Shown: positions 43,496 to 53,072, counted from the first letter of the stretch. The stretch is 64,000 bases of DNA from Microcaldota archaeon (GCA_020854835.1 JAHKLX010000003.1:124001-188000); one strand, 5' to 3'. Notes: generated by a model not told the origin, from the letters alone. Program-made: numbers and translations.

Positions 43496-46120
43496 TTACT
43501 TGTTTTTCAAAACAGCTTGGGCTGCTGCCAACCTAGCAATTGGCACTCTATAGGGGGAACAGCTGACATATGACAAACCAACCATATTACAAAACTCTAT
43601 TGAATCTGGATCCCCACCATGTTCTCCACAAATCCCGAGTTTTATGTTGGGTCTCTTTTTTCTTCCAAGCTCACAAGCCATCTTAATTAATTTGCCAACA
43701 CCTGTTTGATCTATAGTTTGGAAAGGATCTTTTTCGAGGATTCCTACTTTTTTGTATTCGTTGATGAATTTTCCTGCATCATCTCTTGAATAACCAAAAG
43801 TCATTTGAGTCAAATCATTGGTTCCAAAAGAAAAAAATTCTGCATGTTCTGCAATTTGATCAGCAGTTAAAGCAGCGCGAGGTATTTCAATCATTGTTCC
43901 AACTTTATATTGAAGAGACTGCGCGGATTCTTTTATTATTTCATCTGCTGTTTTTCTTATTATATCTTCCAAGAAAACTAATTCTTCGACTTTGCCAACT
44001 AAAGGAATCATTATTTCTGGAATGACTTTAATACCTTGTTTTTGGGCTTTTAAAGCAGCACCAATTATTGCTTGTGTTTGCATAACTGCGATTTCAGGAT
44101 ATGTGATTGCCAGCCTACACCCTCTGTGTCCCAACATTGGATTGAACTCGTGCAAGTCTTGTATTACTTCCTTTAATTGGGAAGTTGTAGTTTCCATTTC
44201 ATTTGCGAGTTCTTGAATATCATTATCCTCCTTTGGTAAAAATTCATGTAGAGGAGGATCCAATAGCCTTATAGTAACAGGATATCCCTCCATCGCCTTG
44301 AAAATACCATAGAAATCTCCTTCCTGCATAGGTCTTATTTTTTGAAGAGCTTTTTCCCTGCCTTCTTTGTTTCCTGATAAAATCATTTCCCTTACAGTTT
44401 TTATTCTTTCCTCATCGAAGAACATGTGTTCTGTTCTACACAATCCGATTCCTTCTGCACCAAATTTTCTTGCAATATCGGAATCTTTTGGATTGTCGGC
44501 ATTTGTTCGGACTTTTAATTTTCTTATTTCATCTGCCCATGTCATTAAAGTTTCAAAGTCTTCTCCCAACTCTGGATCAATAACCCTTACTTCACCTTTG
44601 ATTACCTCTCCAGTTGTTCCATCGAGAGTTATGTAATCTCCTTCTTTTATTAATACTCCCTGTTTGGTTGTAAACTGTTTATTCTCTTCATCAACATTAA
44701 TGTCTCCGCAACCAGCAATGCAACATTTTCCCATGCCCCTAGCAACAACCGCAGCATGAGAAGTCATTCCGCCAGTTGATGTTAGAATTCCTGATGCTGC
44801 ATCCATACCCTCTATATCCTCAGGAGATGTTTCTTTCCTTATAAGTATTGCTCTGTTCCCATCTGATGCTGATTTTTGAGCTTCTAAAGCACTGAAAACT
44901 GCATTTCCAACCGCGGCTCCGGGAGATGCAGGCAATCCTCTTGCGATTACTTTAGAATTATTTTTTGCAATGGGATCAAGTTGTTTGTGTAATAATTGGT
45001 CTAATTGATTCGGTTCAATTCTCATCAATGCAGTTTCCTTATCTGTTAATCCTTCTTTAACCATATCAACTACGATCTTTACTGCAGCTGCTGTTGTTCT
45101 TTTTCCATTTCTTGTTTGGAGAAAATACAACACTCCTTCCTGGATTGTGAATTCTATATCCTGCATGTCCTTATAATGGGTTTCTAATTTTTTCATAGTT
45201 TCAGAGAATTGTTTATAAATTTCTGGATTCTCTTTTTCTAGTTCAGATATTGGGAGAGGAGTTCTGATCCCTGCAACCACATCTTCTCCTTGTGCATTCA
45301 TTAAATATTCACCATATAATCTATTTTCCCCATTTGCAGGATTTCTTGTAAATGCAACACCCGTTCCAGATGTTTCACCCATATTGCCAAATACCATGAC
45401 CTGTATATTTACTGCAGTCCCGATTAACCCCTTTATTTCATTTAAACGCCTATAAGAAATAGCCCGATCATTGTTCCAAGAACCAAATACCGCATCTATT
45501 GATTTCCATAATTGAGTTTTTGGATCAGAAGGAAAATCCGAACCAGTTTCATTTTTGATTAGTTGCTTGAATCTCACAACAATTTTTTTTAAGTCGCCCA
45601 CAGATAAATCAGTATCAAAAATAACCCCTCTTTCATCTTTAACGGCTTGAAGATTTTTTTCAAAAAGAGAGTGTCTTACGCCTAATACAACATCTCCAAA
45701 CATTTGCAAAAATCTTCTGTACGAATCCAAAGCAAACCTTTCGTTTCCGGTCTTTTTGGCTAGTCCTTCAACAGTTTCATCGTTTAAACCTAAGTTCAAA
45801 ACAGTATCCATCATTCCAGGCATTGAAACTGCAGCACCAGATCTAACCGAAACAAGAAGGGGATTGCTTGCATCACCAAATTTTTTTCCTATTTTTTCTT
45901 CTAATTTTTTCAGATTTTCTTCAACTTGTTTTTTAACTTCATCAGAGTATGTTTTGTTATTTTCATAGAATTCTTTGCATGTTTGTGTGGTTATTGTAAA
46001 TCCAGGCGGAACAGGAACTCCGATGTTGATCATTTCTGACAAATTGGCCCCTTTACCTCCTAACAATTGTTTCATTTCTGTTTTTCCTTCTCCAAAAAAA
46101 TAAACGTATTTTTCAGTCAT
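43496..46120 (-). CDS. ppdK: Pyruvate, phosphate dikinase
   Basis: 874 residues from ATG 46120 (GAGGTGAATTTG upstream). The ATP-grasp N-terminal domain starts LLGGKGANLSEM; the phospho-His domain has TSTGGMTSHAAVVARGMGK with the catalytic His; the PEP-binding TIM barrel shows LCRTEHMFF and ICGEHGGDP. It interconverts pyruvate, ATP and phosphate with PEP, AMP and diphosphate, and with the GAPDH here suggests gluconeogenic or reversible glycolytic flux. Monocistronic. Confidence 0.97.
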   Translation of the reverse strand: MTEKYVYFFGEGKTEMKQLLGGKGANLSEMINIGVPVPPGFTITTQTCKEFYENNKTYSDEVKKQVEENLKKLEEKIGKKFGDASNPLLVSVRSGAAVSMPGMMDTVLNLGLNDETVEGLAKKTGNERFALDSYRRFLQMFGDVVLGVRHSLFEKNLQAVKDERGVIFDTDLSVGDLKKIVVRFKQLIKNETGSDFPSDPKTQLWKSIDAVFGSWNNDRAISYRRLNEIKGLIGTAVNIQVMVFGNMGETSGTGVAFTRNPANGENRLYGEYLMNAQGEDVVAGIRTPLPISELEKENPEIYKQFSETMKKLETHYKDMQDIEFTIQEGVLYFLQTRNGKRTTAAAVKIVVDMVKEGLTDKETALMRIEPNQLDQLLHKQLDPIAKNNSKVIARGLPASPGAAVGNAVFSALEAQKSASDGNRAILIRKETSPEDIEGMDAASGILTSTGGMTSHAAVVARGMGKCCIAGCGDINVDEENKQFTTKQGVLIKEGDYITLDGTTGEVIKGEVRVIDPELGEDFETLMTWADEIRKLKVRTNADNPKDSDIARKFGAEGIGLCRTEHMFFDEERIKTVREMILSGNKEGREKALQKIRPMQEGDFYGIFKAMEGYPVTIRLLDPPLHEFLPKEDNDIQELANEMETTTSQLKEVIQDLHEFNPMLGHRGCRLAITYPEIAVMQTQAIIGAALKAQKQGIKVIPEIMIPLVGKVEELVFLEDIIRKTADEIIKESAQSLQYKVGTMIEIPRAALTADQIAEHAEFFSFGTNDLTQMTFGYSRDDAGKFINEYKKVGILEKDPFQTIDQTGVGKLIKMACELGRKKRPNIKLGICGEHGGDPDSIEFCNMVGLSYVSCSPYRVPIARLAAAQAVLKNK

Positions 46121-46204
46121 CAAATTCACCTCAAAATTAAAATAAACACTAATTCAACTCTAATACTTAAAAAAGTAGTTGTTGGTTAAAAAAAGAAAAG
46201 GGGG

Positions 46205-46447
46205 TTAACAGTTCCCCCAGCCCCATTTTTTAGAACACCCGTTTCCGTTATTTGGAAAGTTTGGAACTTGGTTCGGTTGTGATGGGGGCGAAGAGATAGG
46301 AGGTAAAACATCTGGTTGGATAACAGGTTCATCAACTATAACCTCTGGCGAGGAATAGAAAAACGAAAATATGATTGCTATTCCCACTGCCAAAATGATG
46401 AACGTTGCAAAAACCAACATTAAAGCAAACAATATTTCTGTTTTCAT
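46205..46447 (-). CDS. Small single-TM proline-rich surface protein
   Basis: 80 residues: a TM helix at about 5-30 (LFALMLVFATFIILAVGIAI) and a short outer tail rich in Pro and Gln, ending CSKKWGWGNC with two Cys. It follows the 742-residue secreted protein by 8 bp on the same strand, so it is probably an anchored partner in the same operon. No family recognised. Confidence 0.6.
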   Translation of the reverse strand: MKTEILFALMLVFATFIILAVGIAIIFSFFYSSPEVIVDEPVIQPDVLPPISSPPSQPNQVPNFPNNGNGCSKKWGWGNC

Positions 46448-46455
46448 ATCATCAC

Positions 46456-48684
46456 CTAATTAGGTAATGTAGGAGGTTCCATACTCCCAAAACCATCTGA
46501 TAGATAACAGCTTGATATTGTTTCGACTACTAATATCTCTCCAATATTGTCCCCACTGATCCTGAAACTATTTGGTGCAGGACCTTCCCATTCTTGGGTT
46601 TCAGCATTCCAACTAAACACTTTTTCCACATTGCAGTTTTTAGTTATGTCTTGGAAATCTTTTCCTCCCATCCAAGGCATCACCTGGACGAAATTCCAAC
46701 CATTGGAAAGCCTTACAGAATCCAAATTATTTTTTCCGTTGGGTTGGGGCATGTTAGTATAGTCGTATTCCACCTTAAAATCACAGTTGTGTTCAGAATA
46801 AACCCAGGCTCCACTGTAGGGCACATAGAATCTTGGATTTGTTTCATCTCCGTATATACTAACAAAATCCTCTCCTTCCATCTCATTTAAGAACTCGAAA
46901 TTGTTGTTTAATTGGATATATCTTTTTTCAATTGGGGAATAGACCCAGACTACTTCAAAATTTGGGCATCCATAAACACTTGCGCCATAGATATACGGAA
47001 CCAAGTTCCATCCTTGTTTAACACTAACTGTATATCTTTCAGGATTTGTTTGTTCTTCAACCCTATATGTCAATCTTGCTTCATAGGAGTATGATGGTTC
47101 TGCTATATCATAAAACAGAAAATTGAATGTATAATCCCCTGCAGGCGTATCTGACTTTGGTGTCAAGGTTATATTGAATGTAGTACTCTCTCCTGGTTCT
47201 AACCTATAAGATTTTTGTCCTTCTATATCGAAATATTCTGTGTCAGAATCACTTGAAAACATTGCTTGAAAACTTCTTCTATCACAATAGTCTCCATCAT
47301 TGTTTTTTGCTGTGACAGTATAGTCAATGTAATTGGAGTATGAGGTTGCCATTATATTTGCTGTAGGTTTTGTTTTAATGCATTCATTTTCTTCTCCTTT
47401 CACTGTATAGTAAACAGTTTCTCTTTCAATGTTTCCTGTTTCTTCATGTTCTACGTTGATATGTATATAATAAGTTCCAGGTTCTGCATTACTGGGCACA
47501 TGAAATCGCATTGTTATTTCCGCACTCCTGCCACTTGAAATTGAAATTTCATCCCATGAATCATAATTGGTAGTATATGCAAGCCCGTTTATTGTGTATG
47601 TGCTTACAAAAGTCACCCTATTGCATGATTCATCATTGTTTTCTATTTCCAATTCATATTCAATACTTTCCCCGGGATAAACAGATTTTCTGCTAGGAGT
47701 AATTTCAATATTTTGGGGCCTATACCTGCACACAACTTCTTCAGAAACATCTGCAGTTATACTTGTAACTTCGATTGTATTTCCTCCGATTACAATTGAT
47801 TCTCCTTCTCTCAAAGTAATTCTAGAATCACCCAAGATATCTCTTTCTATTATTCCTAGTTTTGCCCATCTCTGGTAAGTTTCATAACCATATGCTGTTT
47901 CCTCAACACAAACTTTTACTTCATCGCCCATTATTTTACATTCATTTGGAAATATTTTTTTACTTTCAACAATATATCCTGTAGATCTATCCATCAAATC
48001 TAATAGTGCCCCGTGGGCGTTGTAATCGTCACCATGTCTTTCAGCAACACCTATGTCCGATAATTTGACATAGTATCTATCTACAGTGAATTGGTCTCCT
48101 AATGCCAATATGCGATATGAACTAAAATCCATTTCATATATTTTTACTTCTGCCCATCTCTGGTAAGTTTCATAGCCATATGCTGTTTCCTCAACACAAA
48201 CTTTTGCACGGTGTGAGAAAAACATTTTACATTCACCAGGGCTTATCTGAACATTTCTTCTAAGAGCAGGTATGGCAGGATTATGGTTTATGGTGAGCAA
48301 AGCATTATGCACACTTGATTCTCCAACTGCCACAGATATATCGTCTAATTTAACTTTTATTCTACCGCAAGAAATTTCATCTGTCAATGCTAAAATTGCA
48401 GATGCACAGGGAGATTCATCTGAATAACTATCTCCTCTACCTACTGCATGGAATGTTGCACTTTTGTCAACAACATCGCATGCAGAATTTGTTTCGATAT
48501 CTATTTCCTCAACAGTTAAGTCAAGATTTCCATATCGAATATTACTCCCAATAGAACTTTCCCAAGTACCATAACCTGAGGGAGTTCTGATACTGTATGC
48601 AACTCTTTCATTTTCAACAATGCATGATGCATTTACAACTGCTGTAAATACTATCAGCATCAAAACCAAACTTATTTTTTTCAT
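46456..48684 (-). CDS. Secreted multidomain surface protein with Ig-like and GWN domains
   Basis: 742 residues. A signal peptide (MKKISLVLMLIVFTAVVNA) precedes two related N-terminal domains, each ending VCVEETAYGYETYQRWA (about 55 bp of nearly identical DNA), then two CARDB-like Ig domains (about 345-425 and 435-540, with PGESIEYELEIEN and LEPGESTTFNITLTP), and a C-terminal pair of motifs KQGWNLVPY and SNGWNFVQV common in archaeal surface proteins. Many Cys suggest disulfides. No TM or sorting signal is visible. GGTGATG precedes ATG 48684. It is expected on the cell surface. Confidence 0.85.
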   Translation of the reverse strand: MKKISLVLMLIVFTAVVNASCIVENERVAYSIRTPSGYGTWESSIGSNIRYGNLDLTVEEIDIETNSACDVVDKSATFHAVGRGDSYSDESPCASAILALTDEISCGRIKVKLDDISVAVGESSVHNALLTINHNPAIPALRRNVQISPGECKMFFSHRAKVCVEETAYGYETYQRWAEVKIYEMDFSSYRILALGDQFTVDRYYVKLSDIGVAERHGDDYNAHGALLDLMDRSTGYIVESKKIFPNECKIMGDEVKVCVEETAYGYETYQRWAKLGIIERDILGDSRITLREGESIVIGGNTIEVTSITADVSEEVVCRYRPQNIEITPSRKSVYPGESIEYELEIENNDESCNRVTFVSTYTINGLAYTTNYDSWDEISISSGRSAEITMRFHVPSNAEPGTYYIHINVEHEETGNIERETVYYTVKGEENECIKTKPTANIMATSYSNYIDYTVTAKNNDGDYCDRRSFQAMFSSDSDTEYFDIEGQKSYRLEPGESTTFNITLTPKSDTPAGDYTFNFLFYDIAEPSYSYEARLTYRVEEQTNPERYTVSVKQGWNLVPYIYGASVYGCPNFEVVWVYSPIEKRYIQLNNNFEFLNEMEGEDFVSIYGDETNPRFYVPYSGAWVYSEHNCDFKVEYDYTNMPQPNGKNNLDSVRLSNGWNFVQVMPWMGGKDFQDITKNCNVEKVFSWNAETQEWEGPAPNSFRISGDNIGEILVVETISSCYLSDGFGSMEPPTLPN

Positions 48685-48738
48685 ATTTCATCACCTTTTT
48701 CCTAAAGTTTTTTTGTTACACCCTCTTTATGTCTGGCC

Positions 48739-48749
48739 TTTTAATTATA
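48739..48749 (-). promoter_or_regulatory. TATA-like element before surface-protein gene
   Basis: On the minus strand the sequence reads TATAATTAAAA, 55-65 bp before ATG 48684. A transcript started about 25 bp downstream would have a leader with GGTGATG, so the surface protein may have its own promoter separate from the regulator gene. Confidence 0.35.
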
Positions 48750-48802
48750 GTTTTTGTGGGACGCTAACGTCGGGAACGCTTGGGAAAAACGTTCCAAAAA
48801 CT
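48749..48802 (-). promoter_or_regulatory. Compound inverted-repeat element (three-way junction-like)
   Basis: The outer pair AGTTTTTG (48749-48756) and CAAAAACT (48795-48802) enclose two inner inverted repeats: GACG-CTAA-CGTC (48760-48771) and GGAACG...CGTTCC (48773-48795). The element is more GC-rich than its surroundings and overlaps the stop codon of the HTH regulator gene and the upstream region of the surface-protein gene. It could be a terminator or processing site, or a binding site for the regulator. Confidence 0.5.
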
Positions 48803-49775
48803 ATTTTTCTGTAAACCAAGCTGTTAATTCAACACTAACTCTGTTGCCATATTTTGACATATGAATTATATTTTTTCTTTCTAGTTTTTTCAAGTATCTG
48901 AAAAAAGAAGTTTTGGGTATGTTTGTTTCTCCCCTAACTTTATAGCTTTTTGTTTTTCCGTACTGAATTAGATACTCAATTATTTTTATTTCGTGCTCAT
49001 CAAGAGTTTTCATTAGATCAGTTTGTCTTTTGGTTTGTAAAGCTTTTTTCTTCTGTGGAGATTTGGATATATTATAAAATATTAAGCCTAGTGCTATTAA
49101 AAAAATCAAAAAGACAATTGAAATATAAATTGGAAAAAAGTCTGTTGTTTTTTGTTTGATAGGTATATCTTGTGTTAAAATCTCTCCTTTTGAAATCTCA
49201 ACATACACAAAACCAATATCATCTGAATGTGCGGCAGAAATTGTACATTGACCAGATGGAAGGTATTCAAAACTATAAACCCCATCGAACTCTGTTATAG
49301 TTTTTCCTTTTGAATTAATATGTTTTCCAGGACAGGAGTATTGGACTTCTGCACCAGATACTATGTTTCCAGAATTATCATACACTCTTCCAATCACATT
49401 TCCGACAGGCCACATATAAACAGATTTTTCGGATTTTGAAGTCAAATTTATCATTTCTTTTGATGACATATAATCCCCACATTCTGTAGAGGGATTATTT
49501 ACTTTTATTATAAATATATATTCATTTTTTTCTAAATAGAGTTTGACCATTCCATCTTTTGAACTTCTTCTAAGAAAATCTTTTTGTGTCCCTGATGGCA
49601 AAGTTGTTAATTGTACAAAAACAGTGCTGTTACTTATGAAAGTATTTGATTCAATGTCTACCAACTGTAATGTTAATTCAATCTGATCTTCTTGAGGTAT
49701 ATCGGGAGGTAATAAATTTTGTGTAAAAATTAGATTGATAAATAAAATGAAAATAAACCAAGATACATATTTCAT
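48801..49775 (-). CDS. Membrane-bound one-component regulator: extracellular Ig-like domain, TM, wHTH
   Basis: 324 residues. Signal peptide (WFIFILFINLIFTQ), two extracellular beta domains (about 30-110 and 118-205; the second, with GRVYDNSGNIVSGAEV and GVYSFEYLPSGQCTI, resembles carboxypeptidase-regulatory-like domains), one TM (about 213-238), and a cytoplasmic winged helix (about 258-320) with PKTSFFRYLKKLERKNII and a wing KYGNRVSVEL. Sensor and DNA-binding domain in one chain suggests a membrane one-component regulator. The next gene downstream is the large surface protein, which it may control (inference). Confidence 0.82.
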   Translation of the reverse strand: MKYVSWFIFILFINLIFTQNLLPPDIPQEDQIELTLQLVDIESNTFISNSTVFVQLTTLPSGTQKDFLRRSSKDGMVKLYLEKNEYIFIIKVNNPSTECGDYMSSKEMINLTSKSEKSVYMWPVGNVIGRVYDNSGNIVSGAEVQYSCPGKHINSKGKTITEFDGVYSFEYLPSGQCTISAAHSDDIGFVYVEISKGEILTQDIPIKQKTTDFFPIYISIVFLIFLIALGLIFYNISKSPQKKKALQTKRQTDLMKTLDEHEIKIIEYLIQYGKTKSYKVRGETNIPKTSFFRYLKKLERKNIIHMSKYGNRVSVELTAWFTEK

Positions 49776-49875
49776 AATATAAACTACTGGTTAAATTATT
49801 TAAATGTTGCTGAACTGTGCTGTTGAATCATAGGAAAGATGAAACTTTATTAAATCTTTGTAGAGTAGCCTATAT

Positions 49876-50433
49876 ATGGGCATAGTAGATGAAATAAAAA
49901 CTTTTGTTGAACAAGAATGCAACAAACCTACAAGCAAATATGGTTATGAGCCGTTTCCATATCATTTTACTCCTACAGTAAAATACGCCGGGCAGCTGGC
50001 TGACGTGCTCGGGGGAGATAAAGAAGTGATTCTGATTGCTGCGTGGATGCATGATATTGGTTCAATAGTTCATGGAAGAGATGACCACCACATTACCGGC
50101 GCAAGAATAGCTGAAGAAAAATTAAAAGAGTTAAAATATCCCGAAGAAAAAATTGAATTAGTTAAAAAATGTATTCTGAATCATAGGGGTTCGCAAAACA
50201 GAGAAAGAAAAAGCTTGGAAGAACAAATAATTGCTGAAGCAGACACAATGAGCACTTTTGATAATTTGAGCGGCTTGTTTAAGGCCGCCTTTGTTTATGA
50301 GCACCTGGACCAGAAAGAAGCCAATACTTCAGTGAAAGAAAAAATGAAAAGAAAATGGAATCAGCTTCATTTTGAAAAATCAAAAGAAATATTAAAACCA
50401 AAATATGAAGCTGCTATGTTGCTTTTAGAATGA
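49876..50433 (+). CDS. HD-domain phosphohydrolase
   Basis: 185 residues. Metal ligands: His30 (FPYHFT), His59-Asp60 (AAWMHDIG) and Asp123 (AEADTMSTFD); HH in DDHHITGA adds a further conserved site. This is the single-domain HD phosphatase/phosphodiesterase family of cytoplasmic nucleotide or small-phosphate hydrolases. TTTATTAAA about 22-30 bp upstream with no Shine-Dalgarno site suggests leaderless translation. It is convergent with the histidine phosphatase gene, 4 bp apart. Confidence 0.9.
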   Translation: MGIVDEIKTFVEQECNKPTSKYGYEPFPYHFTPTVKYAGQLADVLGGDKEVILIAAWMHDIGSIVHGRDDHHITGARIAEEKLKELKYPEEKIELVKKCILNHRGSQNRERKSLEEQIIAEADTMSTFDNLSGLFKAAFVYEHLDQKEANTSVKEKMKRKWNQLHFEKSKEILKPKYEAAMLLLE

Positions 50434-50437
50434 AAAA

Positions 50438-51097
50438 TTAAATGAAAAACTTGGAGGGGAGTTCTTCTAATGGGAAGTCATTAACTAAAACTACATCAAT
50501 CTCTCCATTCACACAATTGAGTTGGGTTGTGCTCACGTTATCAATAGGTATTGAATAAGCTAAATTTTTATCAAAATGATAAATATTGGCTAACAAGCAT
50601 TTGATCGCGACCCCATGTGTAAAAGCCACTACAATTCCCTCTGAATATTCCCCTGTGATAAAATTAAACCATTCTTTCATTCTTGTTGCAACCGCGCGCT
50701 GGCTTTCGCCTTTGATAATGTCCCCAGGGATAAAATTCCAACAATCTTCATCTAATGCAAATCGGACTTCAGGTATAGAATAAACTTTTTCTCTTTGTTT
50801 GCCCACCCAGTCTCCTTGATCCAATTCTATAATTCTACTTTCAAGTTGAATGTTTGGCGAAATTCCCATTGCTTCAAAACAGTATCTTGCAGTTTGTTGA
50901 GTTCTAATTGCTGGCGAACAAAAAACAGCTTTGAAAAAAACATTTTCCATCCTTAAGTTTTCACCTAACGCTTTAGCTTGTGAGATTCCTCTTGGAGTTA
51001 ATTCGGCCCAGTTACTTCTCCCCCCAATAAATTTATTCATAGGTGAAGCGTTTGCTTCAGATTCAGCATGTCTAATCAAACGAACTTCTAAAACCAT
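50438..51097 (-). CDS. Histidine phosphatase family protein
   Basis: 219 residues. The catalytic His10 is in LIRHAESEAN, the second conserved His in VAFTHGVA, and the core helix CSPAIRTQQTARY fits the phosphoglycerate mutase-like fold. Members are mostly small-molecule phosphatases; mutase activity is less likely without the cofactor-dependent PGM insertions. It follows the TrmB-like regulator by 4 bp, so these two genes form an operon. Confidence 0.9.
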   Translation of the reverse strand: MVLEVRLIRHAESEANASPMNKFIGGRSNWAELTPRGISQAKALGENLRMENVFFKAVFCSPAIRTQQTARYCFEAMGISPNIQLESRIIELDQGDWVGKQREKVYSIPEVRFALDEDCWNFIPGDIIKGESQRAVATRMKEWFNFITGEYSEGIVVAFTHGVAIKCLLANIYHFDKNLAYSIPIDNVSTTQLNCVNGEIDVVLVNDFPLEELPSKFFI

Positions 51098-51101
51098 ATT
51101 A

Positions 51102-51944
51102 TCACTTCCTTTTTGAAAAAGTTCTCAGGTCCTTGAGCCTTTTTTCAGCAGGGATTCCTTTGTTGTAAATATCCCAGAAAATTGACTTTAGGAATTTAAC
51201 CCACTCAGAATCTTTTATTTCATAAAAAACAAACCTTTTTTTGTTTTCAGAAAATTTAAATGTTTCAGTTAAACGGACAAAATCATCATCAATTATTGCT
51301 CCCCTCAAGGGTTGGTTTACATGCCGAATTGAAATTGCTTCTTTTCCAATTTTTTTGTTTATTGATAACAACTGTTCAACATTATCAATATTGTTGAATT
51401 CAACTCTGCCAATAATCTTAATTGAAACTCCTTTTAGAGCCATTTTTTCCAATGTTTTCAAAGCCAATAAAGGGCCCTTATCTTTTTGAAGAGTCCATGA
51501 AAAATCTCCTGAAAAAGAAAGGTATTCGTATTTTGCAGAAGTTAAAAATTTGTTTATGTTTTCTGTACCGTATTCATATATAGATGAGGAAGTTTTATCA
51601 TCCCAAAACGCTTTGCGTTGTTCAGTAGCAGCATATTGGTAGATGTCAAAAGGAGAGAATTCTTCTTTGGTTTTTGCACTTAAAATTTGACCTTGTATAA
51701 GCCCTTGTTGTTTTGAAACTGGAGATGTGAAAATGTTTTTCCAATATATCACTTTTAATCCTCCACGAATGCCTGATTTGAAAAAATGGGTTTTTAGTTT
51801 TGGCGATAAATCTGTGATATTTTCTAGATAACGGTTGCAGGTCTTTCTTGAAACTTCTAAACAATGTGATAACTCAGATACACTGCGAGGACGTTCAAAA
51901 ACAAGTTCTTCGATTTTTTTTATTTTATCATGTGTCAAAACCAT
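51102..51944 (-). CDS. TrmB-like transcriptional regulator
   Basis: 280 residues. The N-terminal winged helix (about 5-75, RSVSELSHCLEVSRKTCNRYL) is followed by a PLD-like sensor domain (about 110-260, with IYEYGTENINKFL and VSIKIIGRVEF, IRHVNQPLRGAIIDDDFV), the architecture of archaeal TrmB sugar-responsive regulators. In TrmB the C-terminal part binds the sugar. The last 15 residues are basic (KRLKDLRTFSKRK). It probably regulates the following phosphatase. Confidence 0.72.
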   Translation of the reverse strand: MVLTHDKIKKIEELVFERPRSVSELSHCLEVSRKTCNRYLENITDLSPKLKTHFFKSGIRGGLKVIYWKNIFTSPVSKQQGLIQGQILSAKTKEEFSPFDIYQYAATEQRKAFWDDKTSSSIYEYGTENINKFLTSAKYEYLSFSGDFSWTLQKDKGPLLALKTLEKMALKGVSIKIIGRVEFNNIDNVEQLLSINKKIGKEAISIRHVNQPLRGAIIDDDFVRLTETFKFSENKKRFVFYEIKDSEWVKFLKSIFWDIYNKGIPAEKRLKDLRTFSKRK

Positions 51945-51990
51945 TACAACACCCTTTTAAAGTAGATAAAAAAGAATAAAAAGGGGAATG

Positions 51991-52956
51991 TTAAACCATT
52001 GTTTCTTTGTTTAGGGGAAAGGTTGTTGTATCTCTAATATCCGATGCATTGGTAACAAATTGTGTTATCCTATTTAACCCAATCCCACATCCCGAATGAG
52101 GAATGTTTGATTTATCTTTTATTAAATTTAAATACCAGCTGAAATCGTCAATGCTGCCCCCCCTTTTCTCAAGTTGTTTAAGCATGAACGATTCTTTTAG
52201 TCTGCGCACCATATGGTCGTGTCTATGTTCTCTTTCAGCAGAACCCACTGCTTCACCACTTACTGGCAGAATGAGATCTGCGCTGTTAACAATAGAGGAG
52301 TCACTGTCATTTTCTTTCATGTTGAAAAATTTTATTGCTTTTGGAAAATGAGTTATGAAAACTGGGTTGTTGTTATTCAATTCTACAAGCTTTGCTTCGT
52401 GTTTTGATTTTAAATCGTCTCCCCAACCAATTTCAAAACCTTGTTCTTTCAGTTTTTCAATTGCAAATGTATAACTGATTCTTTGAAAATTGTTTTTGAT
52501 TCCCTTAAGCTTCTCCGCTTGGACTCCTAAAAATTCTAATTCTTCTTTGCAATTTTCTGCAACTCCAAAAACCATTTGGGTTGTTAACTCTTCAATGTGA
52601 TCCAATAATTCGTTGAATCCGCACGGCAGTTCAATTTCAACTAAAGTAAATTCGGTTAGATGTCTGTTGTCAACTCTCGGTTCTGCCCTAAAACTCGGGC
52701 CAATGCAAAAAACATTTTTCAAGTCAGGTATTAAAGATTCCAAATATAGCTGACCTGTTTGTGTTAGGTATCCTTGCTTTCCAAAATAATTTAATCCAAA
52801 AAGTGTATCGATGTTTTCGCATGCTCCTGTAGCGCGCGTCACATGAGGCACCACTACTTCTGTGTAGTCATGTTTGTCAAAAAACTCCCTTGCAGATTTT
52901 AAAAGTTGAGCTTCAACTTTTGCCACAGCAACTTTGGGTTTTGCAAATTGTTTCAT
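51991..52956 (-). CDS. Asparagine synthetase A related to asparaginyl-tRNA synthetase (AS-AR)
   Basis: 321 residues from ATG 52956 (TTGGAGGTGG upstream). It is a class II synthetase core with motif 2 RAEPRVDNRHLTEFTLVE and motif 3 GCGIGLNRITQF, but it has no N-terminal anticodon-binding OB domain; the catalytic core begins within 20 residues. This is the AS-AR type described from Pyrococcus, which makes asparagine from aspartate and ammonia using ATP. A misread AspRS/AsnRS fragment is the alternative. The full core with both ends intact favours the synthetase. Confidence 0.87.
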   Translation of the reverse strand: MKQFAKPKVAVAKVEAQLLKSAREFFDKHDYTEVVVPHVTRATGACENIDTLFGLNYFGKQGYLTQTGQLYLESLIPDLKNVFCIGPSFRAEPRVDNRHLTEFTLVEIELPCGFNELLDHIEELTTQMVFGVAENCKEELEFLGVQAEKLKGIKNNFQRISYTFAIEKLKEQGFEIGWGDDLKSKHEAKLVELNNNNPVFITHFPKAIKFFNMKENDSDSSIVNSADLILPVSGEAVGSAEREHRHDHMVRRLKESFMLKQLEKRGGSIDDFSWYLNLIKDKSNIPHSGCGIGLNRITQFVTNASDIRDTTTFPLNKETMV

Positions 52957-53072
52957 TTTACCACCTCCAAAACTACAAGGATGGACAAATAAATATGCAT
53001 TTGGGGATAAGAAATGCACGAGCGATAGGACAAAACGCTAATTTTATATAAGTTTACTTTGAAACCTTTTTT

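Noticed and set aside
51991-52956. AsnRS or AspRS aminoacylating tRNA
   Set aside because: No anticodon-binding OB domain, and the core starts within about 20 residues of a strong Shine-Dalgarno/ATG.
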